Shown piece by piece: positions 26,371 through 35,491 of a stretch of DNA of 64,000 bases. The stretch spans positions 1 to 64,000 of the forward strand of contig JAJTBI010000001.1 in the NCBI GenBank assembly GCA_021286935.1, in the 5' to 3' direction. Every line of letters starts with the position of its first letter. Positions within the stretch are counted from its first letter, which is position 1. A program made the translations under genes and the position numbers. This DNA is from Geobacteraceae bacterium. GTDB lineage: Bacteria > Desulfobacterota > Desulfuromonadia > Geobacterales > Pseudopelobacteraceae. Below the pieces are notes generated by a model. It did no database searches. It was not told the origin of the DNA and saw nothing but the letters and a program-made list of their open reading frames with translations.

Positions 26371-28293
26371 ATGGCCTCCACAATTGTAGATAAATCCCGC
26401 CGTAATGACCGTCTGGCTGCCTGGCTGATCAAGGCTGGTGGTCTGTTCGTGATTGTTGCGGTTATCGGCATTCTGCTGCTGATCGCCAATGTTGCCCTGC
26501 CACTGTTTTACTCACCCTCTGCAGAAAAACTGGCCGAGGTTCCGGCTGAACTGCAAAGCCTGGTTGCAAGTGACGGCAGTGGCACACACCAGACCCGTGA
26601 ACTTGGCGAAAAAGGCAACATTTCAGTGCGACTTTTGCCGGATAACCGGATTGACGTGCAGCGGAAGATGGTTGAAAAAGATCTGCTGGGTAACGAAAAA
26701 GTCAGCCAGCAGAGCTATCAGCTGAGTGACAGCCTGCCCGGTGCCATCTCTGCCGTCTGGTTGGGGCGTAAAGGCCAGAATCTCTATGCTGCCACAGCCA
26801 ACGGCTGGCTGGTCCGCTGGGATCTGTCCGATGAAGGTCAGGGGCGGCTGGTGGAGACGGTTGAGGCGTTTAAGGATCACCGTAAGATTACGGCGCTGAC
26901 CACCCTGCTGGGAGATACCTCTTTGGCAGTGGGTGATGCAAAGGGGCAGATCACCACCTGGATGCCGGTAAGCAAACCGGGGAGTGGTGAAGATAAGCAG
27001 TTGACCCTGATTCACCATCTGCCCGGCTTCATGCAGCCGGTCCAACGATTAGTGGCCTCCCCCCGCGACAAGTCTCTGGCTGCCTTTGATGCCAGCGGGA
27101 CGATCAAACTGCTGCATATGACCAGTGAACGCCTGCTGCTGGAACTGAAGGCCGGTTCCGGGGTGGCAGCAGCAGCCTTTGCTGACAACGGCAGAAAACT
27201 GGTGGTGGCTGGCTCTGATGGCAAGGCAGCAGCCTGGAAGTTGTCCATCCCTCACCCTGAGGTTTCGTTCTCTACCCTGTTTGGCAAGGTCTGGTATGAA
27301 GGGTATGACAAGCCTGAGTATGTCTGGCAATCCTCTGCTGCCACCGATGATTTTGAAGCTAAAATATCGTTGATGCCGCTGATCTTCGGCACCTTTAAGG
27401 CCACCCTGTTTGCCATGCTGTTTGCGGTGCCGCTGGCGCTGTTGGGGGCGCTCTACACCAGCCAGTTCATGTCTTCAACCCTGAAGGGGCGGATTAAACC
27501 GGCGGTGGAGATTATGGCGGCAGTGCCATCGGTGGTGATCGGTTTTCTGGCTGGTCTCTGGTTGGCACCGATGATGGACAAGAACCTGTTGATGCTGTTT
27601 CTTGCGGTGGTAATCGTGCCAGCCATGCTGTTAATAGCGGTCTTCAGCTGGAAGGCGGTTGCAGACACCGCTGTCGGGCGCCGACTGAAGGGGTATGAGT
27701 TTGTCTGCATGCTGCCGGTGGTGCTGCTGGGGATCTGGCTTTCCGGGCTGATCGCGGTGCCGCTGGAAGCAACTGCCTTTGGTGCTGATCTGAAACAGTG
27801 GCTCTACTCTAGCCTTGGGGTGCGCTATGACCAGCGTAACAGCATCATTATTGCCATTGCCCTGGGCTTTGCCGTGATCCCGATTATCTTTACCATTGCC
27901 GAGGATGCCCTTTCCAACGTACCCCGCAACCTGGCTGCCGCTTCACTGGCCCTGGGCGCCAGCCGCTGGCAGACCGCCTGGCGGGTGATCTTGCCCTCGG
28001 CCCTGCCTGGTGTTTTTTCTGCCATTATGATCGGCTTTGGCCGGGCAGTGGGGGAGACCATGATCGTGCTGATGGCCACCGGTAATACGCCAATTATGAG
28101 CTGGTCCTTGTTCAATGGCTTGCGGTCGCTTTCAGCCAACATCGCGGTGGAGATCCCTGAGGCCCCTCTGTTCGGCACGCTGTACCGGACCCTGTTTCTC
28201 TCGGCAGTGCTGCTGTTTGTGCTGACCTTTGTCATCAACACCGCTGCAGAACTGCTGCGGCAACGATTCCGTAAGAAGTACGGACGATATTGA
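26371..28293 (+). CDS. pstC: Phosphate ABC transporter permease PstC, long form
   Basis: A 640-aa inner-membrane permease, twice the length of E. coli PstC. TM1 at about 15-42 is followed by a periplasmic insert (about 45-310) with beta-propeller-like repeats (LYAATANGWLVRWDLSD; TSLAVGDAKGQITTWMPV; KSLAAFDASGTIKLLHM; RKLVVAGSDGKAAAWKL), then the usual permease domain with about six spans and the coupling-loop sequence NVPRNLAAASLALGASRWQTAWRVILPSALPG. Similar long PstC proteins exist in pseudomonads. The ATG at 26371 follows CAGGATTTTCC; a GTG 45 bases upstream lies within the palindrome and is less likely. Confidence 0.93.
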   Translation: MASTIVDKSRRNDRLAAWLIKAGGLFVIVAVIGILLLIANVALPLFYSPSAEKLAEVPAELQSLVASDGSGTHQTRELGEKGNISVRLLPDNRIDVQRKMVEKDLLGNEKVSQQSYQLSDSLPGAISAVWLGRKGQNLYAATANGWLVRWDLSDEGQGRLVETVEAFKDHRKITALTTLLGDTSLAVGDAKGQITTWMPVSKPGSGEDKQLTLIHHLPGFMQPVQRLVASPRDKSLAAFDASGTIKLLHMTSERLLLELKAGSGVAAAAFADNGRKLVVAGSDGKAAAWKLSIPHPEVSFSTLFGKVWYEGYDKPEYVWQSSAATDDFEAKISLMPLIFGTFKATLFAMLFAVPLALLGALYTSQFMSSTLKGRIKPAVEIMAAVPSVVIGFLAGLWLAPMMDKNLLMLFLAVVIVPAMLLIAVFSWKAVADTAVGRRLKGYEFVCMLPVVLLGIWLSGLIAVPLEATAFGADLKQWLYSSLGVRYDQRNSIIIAIALGFAVIPIIFTIAEDALSNVPRNLAAASLALGASRWQTAWRVILPSALPGVFSAIMIGFGRAVGETMIVLMATGNTPIMSWSLFNGLRSLSANIAVEIPEAPLFGTLYRTLFLSAVLLFVLTFVINTAAELLRQRFRKKYGRY

Positions 28294-28302
28294 GAAGCGT
28301 GA

Positions 28303-28456
28303 GCCACAGAGTTCACAGAGAACTCAGAGGAATACTTAGAAAAACAAACAAAAATATGCTGGCAATACAGAAAGGTTTGGTTTTGATTTGTTTTAACCAC
28401 AAAAAAACCGGCCTTAAGCTGTTGATGCTCTCTGTGAACTCTGTGTCCTCTGTGGC
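28303..28456. repeat. Intergenic palindrome between pstC and pstA (CACAGAG type)
   Basis: A 154-bp element. The left arm GCCACAGAGTTCACAGAGAA and the right arm, whose reverse complement starts GCCACAGAGGACACAGAG, are made of CACAGAG-like units. This kind of sequence is met in many bacterial genomes. It ends six bases before the AAGGA ribosome site of pstA. Confidence 0.7.
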
Positions 28457-28472
28457 AAAAGGAATCTGATTC

Positions 28473-30065
28473 GTGAAAAACTACTGGAAACGTGGCGAAC
28501 CAATGGTGCTGACTGCCGGGGCAACCCTGGCAGTGATCCTGTTTATGACCCTAACCCTGATTGCGGTGATCCTGGGCAACAGTCTGGGCTATTTCTGGGT
28601 CAAGGGGCTGGTGCGGTTTAAGCTGCATGACGGCTCATACGTGATGGGGCAGTTGACGGCTGCTGAGTCCCACGCCCTGACCAAGGCCAGGCGGTTGCAG
28701 TTGAAGGTGGGTAACCGTGACCTGTACAGCCAGGATTTCAGGTGGGTGGATGAAAGTGAGATCAGCAGTAAGGATATCCCCAAGGACGCCTATCTGTTGG
28801 AACGGTTTGAACATGGCAATTTCTTCGGCTTTTTAAAAGAGCTGAAAAAGGCAGATGGCAGTACCGTTGCTGCTGATGCTGCGGCTTTGCAGCAAGCCCA
28901 CAGCGAAATTATGAAAAAGCAAAAAGGACTGAAACAGATCAAGGGTCAGATGTCGGATCTGAACCAAAGCTCTGAAACGTTGCGGCTTAAGATCCAGAAA
29001 CTGGAATACCGTGGCGCAGAGGCCAACAGCGCAGCCATCAGCACTCTGAACGAAGAACGGGCCAAGCTGACAGCAACCTTTGATGGGTTGAACGAAAAGC
29101 TGAACCAGCAGCAGGCGGAACTGGCCAAGGTAACAGCAGTTTTCACCGATGCCGCAGGTACGGAAAAAGAACTGCCGTTGCTGGAGATTGTCCGCTTTTA
29201 CCAGCCTAACAGCATGTCGATAGTTGCCAAGGCTGGTGCCTATCTGGTCAAGATTAACGAGTTGCTGTTTGATGACCCCCGGGAATCAAACACCGAGGGC
29301 GGCTTGTTTCCCGCCATCTTCGGTACGGTGATGATGGTGCTGCTGATGTCGGTCTTTTCACTGCCGTTCGGCGTGATTGCAGCCATCTATCTGAGGGAAT
29401 ACGCCAAAGAAGGCAAGTTGGTGCAGTTAGTGCGGATTGCGGTCAATAACCTGGCCGGTGTGCCATCAATTGTCTATGGGGTGTTCGGCCTGGGTTTCTT
29501 TGTCTACGGTATCGGCGGAGCACTGGATAAGCTGTTCTTCCCTGAACGGTTGCCTACTCCGGTTTTTGGCACCGGCGGCATCCTCTGGTCATCCCTGACC
29601 CTGGCGCTGTTAACCGTGCCGGTGGTGATCGTGGCTACTGAAGAGTCGTTGGCCTCAATCCCCAAAGGAATCCGCGAAGGATCGTTGGCACTGGGGGCTA
29701 CCAAGTTCCAGACCCTGACCAAGGTGTTGCTGCCAATGGCCACGCCAGGGATCATGACCGGCCTGGTACTTTCCATGGCCCGCGCCGTGGGTGAGGTGGC
29801 GCCGCTGATGATGGTGGGGGTGGTCAAGCTGGCCCCGACCCTGCCGTTTGACACCCAGTTTCCGTTCTTTCACATGGATCGCAAGTTCATGCACCTGGGC
29901 TTCCATATCTTTGACGTTGGCTTCCAGTCCCCCAACGTGGAGGCAGCCAAGCCGATGGTCTATGTCACCACCCTGTTGCTCCTGTTGATCGTGATTGCAG
30001 CCAGTAGTCTGGCGATCCGTTTCCGTAACCAGATGCGGCGCAGATACACCACATCTCATTTTTAA
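28473..30065 (+). CDS. pstA: Phosphate ABC transporter permease PstA, long form
   Basis: A 530-aa permease with GTG start after AAAGGAATCTGATTC. TM1 at about 13-40 is followed by a 230-residue extracytoplasmic insert whose middle (about 115-225) is a strong coiled coil (IMKKQKGLKQIKGQMSDLNQ; LNEERAKLTATFDGLNEKLN). The permease domain (about 275-525) has the coupling loop SIPKGIREGSLALGATKFQTL and the conserved RAVGEVAPLMMVG. E. coli PstA has 296 residues and lacks the insert. Both permease subunits of this operon carry extra domains on the same side of the membrane, so these may dock with each other or with PstS. Confidence 0.94.
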   Translation: MKNYWKRGEPMVLTAGATLAVILFMTLTLIAVILGNSLGYFWVKGLVRFKLHDGSYVMGQLTAAESHALTKARRLQLKVGNRDLYSQDFRWVDESEISSKDIPKDAYLLERFEHGNFFGFLKELKKADGSTVAADAAALQQAHSEIMKKQKGLKQIKGQMSDLNQSSETLRLKIQKLEYRGAEANSAAISTLNEERAKLTATFDGLNEKLNQQQAELAKVTAVFTDAAGTEKELPLLEIVRFYQPNSMSIVAKAGAYLVKINELLFDDPRESNTEGGLFPAIFGTVMMVLLMSVFSLPFGVIAAIYLREYAKEGKLVQLVRIAVNNLAGVPSIVYGVFGLGFFVYGIGGALDKLFFPERLPTPVFGTGGILWSSLTLALLTVPVVIVATEESLASIPKGIREGSLALGATKFQTLTKVLLPMATPGIMTGLVLSMARAVGEVAPLMMVGVVKLAPTLPFDTQFPFFHMDRKFMHLGFHIFDVGFQSPNVEAAKPMVYVTTLLLLLIVIAASSLAIRFRNQMRRRYTTSHF

Positions 30066-30086
30066 TTGCCCAAAGGATACTGACTG

Positions 30087-30872
30087 ATGAGTCCTGAACC
30101 TGTTGACCTGAGTAAACACCCACCCCTGATTGAGGTGGAGAAGCTGCATCTGTACTATGGCGTCTCCCACGCCCTGAAGGATATTTCGCTGACCATGCGT
30201 AAGAACCAGGTGACCGCCTTTATCGGCCCCTCCGGCTGCGGCAAGTCAACTCTGTTGCGTTGCCTGAACCGGATGAACGATCTGATCGATTCCGTGCGGA
30301 TTGAAGGCAGTATCCGGCTGGATAAGGATGAGATTACCGCTAGATCCACCGATGTGATCTCGCTGCGTCGGCGGGTGGGGATGGTGTTTCAACAGTCGAA
30401 CCCGTTTCCCAAGTCAATCTATGAAAACATCGTCTATGGTCTGCGGATTGCCGGGATTAACGATAAAGCAACCCTGGATGAAACGGTGGAGCGGAGCTTG
30501 AAGGGCGCGGCAATCTGGAACGAGGTCAAGGATCGTCTGCATGACTCAGCCTTGGGGCTGTCCGGCGGTCAGGCCCAGCGGATCTGTATTGCCCGGGCGA
30601 TTGCCACCAACCCGGAAGTGATCCTGATGGATGAGCCCTGCTCGGCCCTTGACCCACTTTCAACGCTGAAGATCGAGGAACTGATTGACGAACTGAAGGA
30701 ACAGTATACGATTGTGATTGTAACCCACAACATGCAGCAGGCAGCACGGGTCTCCGACGCAACCGCCTTCTTTTATCTGGGGGAGCTGATTGAGATGGGT
30801 GACACCAAGAAGATCTTCACCAACCCGGAGAAGCAGCAGACAGAAGATTATATCACCGGGAGGTTTGGCTAA
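30087..30872 (+). CDS. pstB: Phosphate ABC transporter ATPase
   Basis: The 261-aa ATPase of the PstSCAB importer. Walker [10 protein letters not shown] (47-55), Q-loop FQQSNPFP, signature LSGGQ (158-162), Walker B ILMDEP (179-184) followed by CSALDP, and the switch histidine in [27 protein letters not shown] precedes the start. The stop overlaps the phoU start (TAATG), coupling transporter and regulator synthesis. Confidence 0.97.
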   Translation: MSPEPVDLSKHPPLIEVEKLHLYYGVSHALKDISLTMRKNQVTAFIGPSGCGKSTLLRCLNRMNDLIDSVRIEGSIRLDKDEITARSTDVISLRRRVGMVFQQSNPFPKSIYENIVYGLRIAGINDKATLDETVERSLKGAAIWNEVKDRLHDSALGLSGGQAQRICIARAIATNPEVILMDEPCSALDPLSTLKIEELIDELKEQYTIVIVTHNMQQAARVSDATAFFYLGELIEMGDTKKIFTNPEKQQTEDYITGRFG

Positions 30873-31540
30873 TGAGTGGACATCTGGTGGCATCCTACGA
30901 TGCCGAACTGAAAGAGCTGAAACAGCGTATTCTGACCATGGGTGGGCTGGTGGAAAAGATGATCACCGACGCCATCAAGGCATTGGTTGATCGTGATACT
31001 GAGCTGGCTGAGAAGATTATCGCCATGGATCATGAAGTTAACGGCCATGAGGTTGCCATTGATGAAAAGTGCTTGGAGTTACTGGCGTTGCGGCAGCCAA
31101 CCGGGCGTGACCTGCGTTTTATTACCCTGGCCCTGAAGATTGTGACTGATCTGGAGCGGATCGGTGACAAGTGCGCCAACATGGCCAAGCGGGCCCGGCA
31201 GTTGAATCAGGAGCCGCCACTGAAGCCGTATGTGGATATCCCTCGTATGGCCCACTGGGTTGAACAGATGATTAAAGAGGCGCTGGATGCCTTTGTGCGG
31301 GGCGATGCAGAGCTGGCGGTGAAGGTCTGCAAGGATGACCAGATGGTGGATGACCTGAATCAACAGGTGCAGCGTGAACTGTACACCTATATGCTGGAAG
31401 ATCCGGCCACCATCAGCCGGGCCATGCGTCTGACCTACATCTCAAAATCATTGGAACGGATTGCCGACCATGCCACCAACATTGCCGAGATGGTAATCTT
31501 TATGGTCAAGGGTAAGGATATCCGCCATACCACACCATGA
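30872..31540 (+). CDS. phoU: Phosphate signalling protein PhoU
   Basis: A 222-aa all-helical metal-binding protein that links PstB to the PhoR kinase and damps the Pho response. The two PhoU repeats are visible (KIIAMDHEVNGHEVAIDEKCLEL and KVCKDDQMVDDLNQQVQREL) with LKIVTDLERIGDKCANMAKRA and LTYISKSLERIADHATNIAEM, the conserved E-R-I-G/A-D metal motifs. Last gene of the operon, followed by a terminator. phoR and phoB are not in the window. Confidence 0.96.
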   Translation: MSGHLVASYDAELKELKQRILTMGGLVEKMITDAIKALVDRDTELAEKIIAMDHEVNGHEVAIDEKCLELLALRQPTGRDLRFITLALKIVTDLERIGDKCANMAKRARQLNQEPPLKPYVDIPRMAHWVEQMIKEALDAFVRGDAELAVKVCKDDQMVDDLNQQVQRELYTYMLEDPATISRAMRLTYISKSLERIADHATNIAEMVIFMVKGKDIRHTTP

Positions 31541-31571
31541 TTGTTGAGTATTCAACCGGCAGGACAAAACA

Positions 31572-31603
31572 AAAGCGGCGGCCTTTGGGAAGGTCGCCGC
31601 TTT
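31572..31603. terminator. Bidirectional intrinsic terminator after phoU
   Basis: AAAGCGGCGGCCT-TTGGGA-AGGTCGCCGCTTT, a 13-bp stem with one G-U type mismatch, followed by TCAGTTTTAG on the plus strand and preceded by an A-run serving the convergent gene. Confidence 0.85.
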
Positions 31604-31631
31604 CAGTTTTAGCTCATCAGGTAAACCGTAC

Positions 31632-32084
31632 TTACCAGCCACCCACCTTCTGTGCTGCGAGGAGCGCGTAGATCTGCTCAAACAGTTCCTGCTCAAAGTG
31701 GGCCTCACCAGATACGGTAAAGCTGCAATCCGGTTTTCCCTGTCTGGCAACCGTCAACCTGCGGTAGGATGTTGGGGCGGTCTGGCCATGCTGTGGTTGT
31801 TGCTCATTGGGCAGCAGATCAGCAGCCTGCTGCATCAGGTTTGACAACTGTACCAGTTGATCCGCTGGCATCCGGCCTTCATTACGGTAGATGCGGGGTG
31901 GCATGCCGTCTGACATGTGGCCGCCTGACATGCTGCCATCGGCTGTTACGGTTTTGTTGGCTCGTCCATCCCTGCCAACAGATTCAATGGTAATAGAGCT
32001 AAAAGTCATTTCTGTTGCCCGGGAAATGGAAGATATGCAGACCAGGGACACCGTGAGGAACAGGAATAAAAGGATACGTGACAT
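31632..32084 (-). CDS. Exported protein of unknown function, 150 aa
   Basis: A signal peptide is clear (RILLFLFLTVSLVCISS, cleavage near residue 23 after SRA). The mature part has a Gly/Met/Ser segment (GSMSGGHMSDGMPP) that might bind metal, and one Cys near the C-terminus. No known domain. It lies 12 bases downstream of the CoA-binding protein gene, so it may be co-transcribed. Conserved function cannot be stated. Confidence 0.6.
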   Translation of the reverse strand: MSRILLFLFLTVSLVCISSISRATEMTFSSITIESVGRDGRANKTVTADGSMSGGHMSDGMPPRIYRNEGRMPADQLVQLSNLMQQAADLLPNEQQPQHGQTAPTSYRRLTVARQGKPDCSFTVSGEAHFEQELFEQIYALLAAQKVGGW

Positions 32085-32096
32085 CGCGGCGTCCGA

Positions 32097-32495
32097 TCAG
32101 TGCTCGTGGTAGCCCAGTACCACCAGAACACAGCTATGGTCGGCAATGACATTGACCCCGGCAGCTTTACAGCGCTCAATGGCGGCATCGCTCTCGGCCC
32201 CTGGCTGCATCCAGATGTTGGTAATACCGCGTGCAATGGCTGCCTCAACCACCTTTTCGGTCACTGCTGGTGGGGTGATCACTGAGATGCTCTTGACGTT
32301 ATCAGGCAGGTCGCTCACCGTGGCAACGGTGGCAATCCCCTCAACTGACGCCACTTTGGGATTAACCGGAATGGCTGTTTTCTTGTTCTGCAGATAGCAG
32401 CGCAGCACCTTGTTACCATATTTGCTGCGGTCTTCCGACGCCCCCACCACACCAAACGCCTCTGACTTCAAAAAGGTCTCAATCGCATCAGTCAT
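32097..32495 (-). CDS. CoA-binding (YccU-like) protein
   Basis: A 132-aa single Rossmann domain of the CoA_binding_2 family: FGVVGASEDRSKYGNKVLR, VNPKVASVEGI, SVITPPAVTEKVVEAAI and IWMQPGAES, the pattern shared with the N-terminal domain of succinyl-CoA synthetase alpha. It likely binds CoA or a nucleotide; its role is unknown. ATG 32495 lies 7 bases after AAGGAG; a GTG immediately before it is an alternative. Confidence 0.9.
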   Translation of the reverse strand: MTDAIETFLKSEAFGVVGASEDRSKYGNKVLRCYLQNKKTAIPVNPKVASVEGIATVATVSDLPDNVKSISVITPPAVTEKVVEAAIARGITNIWMQPGAESDAAIERCKAAGVNVIADHSCVLVVLGYHEH

Positions 32496-32552
32496 CACAT
32501 TTCTCCTTATCTTGGTATTGCGCCGTTTTTTTAGTTGCCGTATGCTGTCGGC

Positions 32553-33632
32553 ATGACAACATTAGCCACTATTAAAGAAAAAGTCCATGCCGGAGAGCGT
32601 CTCTCTGAAGACGATGCGCTGGCCCTGTATGCCTCCAACGACCTGCTGGCCATTGGTGAGCTGGCAGCCTGGGTAAACCGGCAAAAAAACGGCACCAACG
32701 TCTATTTCAACGTCAACCGCCATATCAACCCCACCAATGTCTGTGTCAACCGCTGTGCCTTCTGCGCCTTTTCCCGTACTGCTGATGCTGATGATGCCTA
32801 CACCCTGGCCCTGGACCAGATGGTGGGCCGAGCGGTGGAGGCGGTTGGACAGGGGGCTACCGAGGTGCATCTGGTGGGGGGGCTGCATCCTGACCTGCCC
32901 TTTGCGTTTTATCTTGAACTGCTGCGGGATATCCGCACAGCAGCTCCTTCCCTGCATATCAAGGCCTTCACTGCGGTGGAGATTGATTACTTTGCCCAGA
33001 TCAGCAACCAGACCGTGGAACAGGTGCTGGCGCAACTGATTGAGGCCGGCTTGGGCTCCATGCCTGGTGGTGGGGCAGAGATCCTGGTGGAAGAGGTGCG
33101 TCAGAAGATCTGCCCGGAAAAGATCAGCGGTCAGCGCTGGCTGGATATTCACCGGCTGGCCCATCAGGCCGGCCTGAAGACCAATACCACCATGCTGTAT
33201 GGTCATGTTGAGACCGCTGCTGACCGGGTACGTCATATGGCGCTGCTGCGGGATCTACAGGATCAGACCGGCGGGTTCCAGGTCTTTATCCCCCTGGCCT
33301 GGCAGCCGGAAAACTCACCGCTGAAGCTGGATACCAAAGGGACCTCCGGTCTGGATGACCTGAAGACCCTGGCCATTGCCCGGCTGTTTTTGGATAATTT
33401 TCAGCATATCAAGGCCTACTGGATCATGCTGGGGGAAAAAATCGCCCAGGTGGCGCTGGCCTTTGGGGTGGATGATCTGGATGGCACCGTGGTGGAGGAA
33501 AAGATCGGCCATGACGCCGGGGCTGCCTCTCCCCAATCCCTCACCCTGGAACGGCTGATCCGGTTGATCAAGATTGCCGGAAAAACCCCGGTTGAGCGTG
33601 ACACGCTCTACAACCCGATCAGAAGTTTCTGA
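32553..33632 (+). CDS. mqnE: Aminofutalosine synthase (radical SAM)
   Basis: Acts in the futalosine route to menaquinone, joining the MqnA product to S-adenosylmethionine. The 359-aa protein has the radical-SAM cluster Cys64-x3-Cys68-x2-Cys71 (TNVCVNRCAFCAFSR), preceded by YFNVNRHINP, which distinguishes MqnE from its relative MqnC. EVHLVGGLHPDLPFAFYLELL and MLYGHVETAADRVRHM also fit. I start at ATG 32553, where homology begins (MTTLATIKEK); an ATG 18 bases upstream is possible and neither has a strong ribosome site. mqnD is at 58744 in this window; other mqn genes are elsewhere. Confidence 0.9.
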   Translation: MTTLATIKEKVHAGERLSEDDALALYASNDLLAIGELAAWVNRQKNGTNVYFNVNRHINPTNVCVNRCAFCAFSRTADADDAYTLALDQMVGRAVEAVGQGATEVHLVGGLHPDLPFAFYLELLRDIRTAAPSLHIKAFTAVEIDYFAQISNQTVEQVLAQLIEAGLGSMPGGGAEILVEEVRQKICPEKISGQRWLDIHRLAHQAGLKTNTTMLYGHVETAADRVRHMALLRDLQDQTGGFQVFIPLAWQPENSPLKLDTKGTSGLDDLKTLAIARLFLDNFQHIKAYWIMLGEKIAQVALAFGVDDLDGTVVEEKIGHDAGAASPQSLTLERLIRLIKIAGKTPVERDTLYNPIRSF

Positions 33633-33640
33633 TCGGGTTG
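33611..33640 (+). terminator. Intrinsic terminator overlapping the end of mqnE
   Basis: A perfect inverted repeat, CAACCCGATCAGAA-GT-TTCTGATCGGGTTG, whose left arm encodes the last codons of mqnE. It is followed by TGCTCCTCTTTTG, a moderate U-tract. Confidence 0.75.
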
Positions 33641-33732
33641 TGCTCCTCTTTTGATGCCACCTGTAAAACTGATCTCGTTAAAATAGTAAACATTCATCTT
33701 ACAAACTGCACCTGGTCTTCAATAACTACGGC

Positions 33733-33867
33733 CTAACCTTGACTCGCTTGTGCCAGCTGGCGGGTGGCGTCATTATCCGAAATCTGGATCTTCAGCTCAT
33801 ATCCCCGTTTAGCCGCCTCCTCACGCAGGTACCTGATGCCCCGAATCCAGCCCTCCTCCCGCAGGGA
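33733..33867 (-). pseudogene. Fragment of a sugar-binding periplasmic protein
   Basis: The frame reads LREEGWIRGIRYLREEAAKR and continues to ELKIQISDNDATRQLAQASQG before a stop. This is the pattern of the N-terminal lobe of xylose/ribose-type periplasmic binding proteins (E-E-R-W ... Q-x-S-D-N-D-x-x-R-Q). No signal peptide precedes it and no rest of the gene follows, so it is a remnant. Only about 45 codons are recognisable. Confidence 0.45.
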
Positions 33868-34096
33868 GGGGAAGGCGTAACTGCATCGCATCGATTGACA
33901 CGCTGTTCTGTTGCAGTAGTCTGGTTCGCATGCCGGTGGTTGCATGGAAACTATATGACAGTTTCAAGGCTTTTTAAGGGTGGGCAGGATATACGGTTTT
34001 GTTGTTGTCTGGTGTTCTGGACGAATATTGACAGGTGGCAGCACTGTGGTAGGTTTTGTATACCTGAACTCAGGATCAGTCTGGAGAAAGGGGACA
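33868..34096. other. Intergenic region before the secreted deiminase gene
   Basis: Between the binding-protein fragment and the 34097 start. It holds a short inverted repeat (CCTCCTCCCGCAGGGAGGGG near 33855-33875) and AT-rich sequence that may contain the promoter. No gene is seen. Confidence 0.4.
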
Positions 34097-35464
34097 ATGA
34101 TGAAAAAAATATGTGCCTGTTTAATAGTGGTATGTTTGGGCTTACATGGAGCTGGCCTGCCAGCCTTTGCCGCATCAGCAGGGTGCCAGACACCGGTCAG
34201 CCAGGAAATGCTGGACAAAGGATACGGTCAGGTTGGCAGCGCTGCTGAATGGCAGCAGGCAAAGACAGTGGTGGTGCACACACCGGGGGACGAGATCTTT
34301 TTTGGTCTGGCCCATCCGGCAGCAGCATTGTACGAGCGCCCCTTTTCTCTTGAAGGTGCCCGCAGGGAGCATCAGGCGTTTATCTGTCTGATGAAGGAAC
34401 GTGGGGTGCAGGTGCTACGCCTGACTGATATCCTGCTGGCCGGAACCCTGGATGCGTCCGATAAACCGCTGGCCGGAAAGCATCTGAAGCAGCTGCAGAC
34501 ACTGGCCCTTGATGCACTGCGCTACCAGACGACAAAACTGCCCAAAAAACTGGCCGCAGGGCAGGCTGCCTACAAAAAACAGGTGATTGCCGCCCTGCAT
34601 CCCCGTGAGCTGGTTGCCATCATCCTGCAGCAGCCTACCGTAACCCTGCAGTCTACCGCAGGGCACAACACCGGCCTGAAGGCCGGCTATTCGGCACAGC
34701 CGGTCATGAACCTGTATTTCATGCGGGATCAGGTGATCACTACCGCAAAAGGGCTGGTGGTTGGTCACTTCAATGCCCCGCAGCGCGAGCTTGAGACGAA
34801 AATCGTCCACTTTGCTTACGAAAAGCTGGGGATCACCCCAGTCTATGCTGTAACCGGCACGGCACGGCTTGAGGGGGGAGATTTCATTCCGGCGGGTGAC
34901 ACTGCCCTGATCGGTCAGGGACTGCGTACCAACCCTGAAGCGATCCGGCAGCTGCTTCAGCACAAGGTCTTCGGCAGCCCAAGAGTGGCGGTGGTGAAGG
35001 ACAGCTGGAAGAACCAGGACCAGATGCACCTGGATACCTATTTCAACATCATTGACAAAGACCTGGCCGTGATCGTGGAAGAACGGATTGACCAGCGCGA
35101 TGCAACCGGCAGGATTGTTAAACCGGCAGACCCGGCCAAGCGTTCTCTGGTTGATCTGTATGAACTGAAGAATGGCAGCTATGTCAAGACCGCCTCAAAC
35201 ATCCCGTTCCAGCATTTTGTCGAACAGGATCTGAAGATACGGCTGATTCCGGTCAGTAACGCTGACCAGCTCAAGTATGGCATCAATTTCCTGGCAACCA
35301 GCGGTCGTAAAATATTGGCCATTGACGGCGTCAGTGCCGCATACAAGAAGCGGCTCGCCGATGCCGGGGTGGATGCATTCTGGATGGACTTTCACAACCT
35401 GACCGGCGGCTATGGGGCAGCACACTGCACCACCCAGGCAATCCAGAGAAGTGCCGCGCACTAA
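34097..35464 (+). CDS. Exported arginine-deiminase-like protein
   Basis: A 455-aa protein with a signal peptide (MMKKICACLIVVCLGLHG, cleavage after PAFA). The mature part has the pentein fold of amidinotransferases/arginine deiminases: NLYFMRDQVITT, ARLEGGDFIPAG (the E-G-G-D motif), HLDTYFNII (catalytic His region) and the C-terminal nucleophile Cys444 in GGYGAAHCTTQ. Arginine deiminase turns arginine into citrulline and ammonia; the family is normally cytosolic, so export is unusual. ATG follows AAAGGGGACA. The next gene, 27 bases on, encodes a second exported pentein enzyme, suggesting sequential periplasmic action. Confidence 0.82.
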   Translation: MMKKICACLIVVCLGLHGAGLPAFAASAGCQTPVSQEMLDKGYGQVGSAAEWQQAKTVVVHTPGDEIFFGLAHPAAALYERPFSLEGARREHQAFICLMKERGVQVLRLTDILLAGTLDASDKPLAGKHLKQLQTLALDALRYQTTKLPKKLAAGQAAYKKQVIAALHPRELVAIILQQPTVTLQSTAGHNTGLKAGYSAQPVMNLYFMRDQVITTAKGLVVGHFNAPQRELETKIVHFAYEKLGITPVYAVTGTARLEGGDFIPAGDTALIGQGLRTNPEAIRQLLQHKVFGSPRVAVVKDSWKNQDQMHLDTYFNIIDKDLAVIVEERIDQRDATGRIVKPADPAKRSLVDLYELKNGSYVKTASNIPFQHFVEQDLKIRLIPVSNADQLKYGINFLATSGRKILAIDGVSAAYKKRLADAGVDAFWMDFHNLTGGYGAAHCTTQAIQRSAAH

Positions 35465-35491
35465 CTGTAACGAATAATGCGGAGGTGACCT

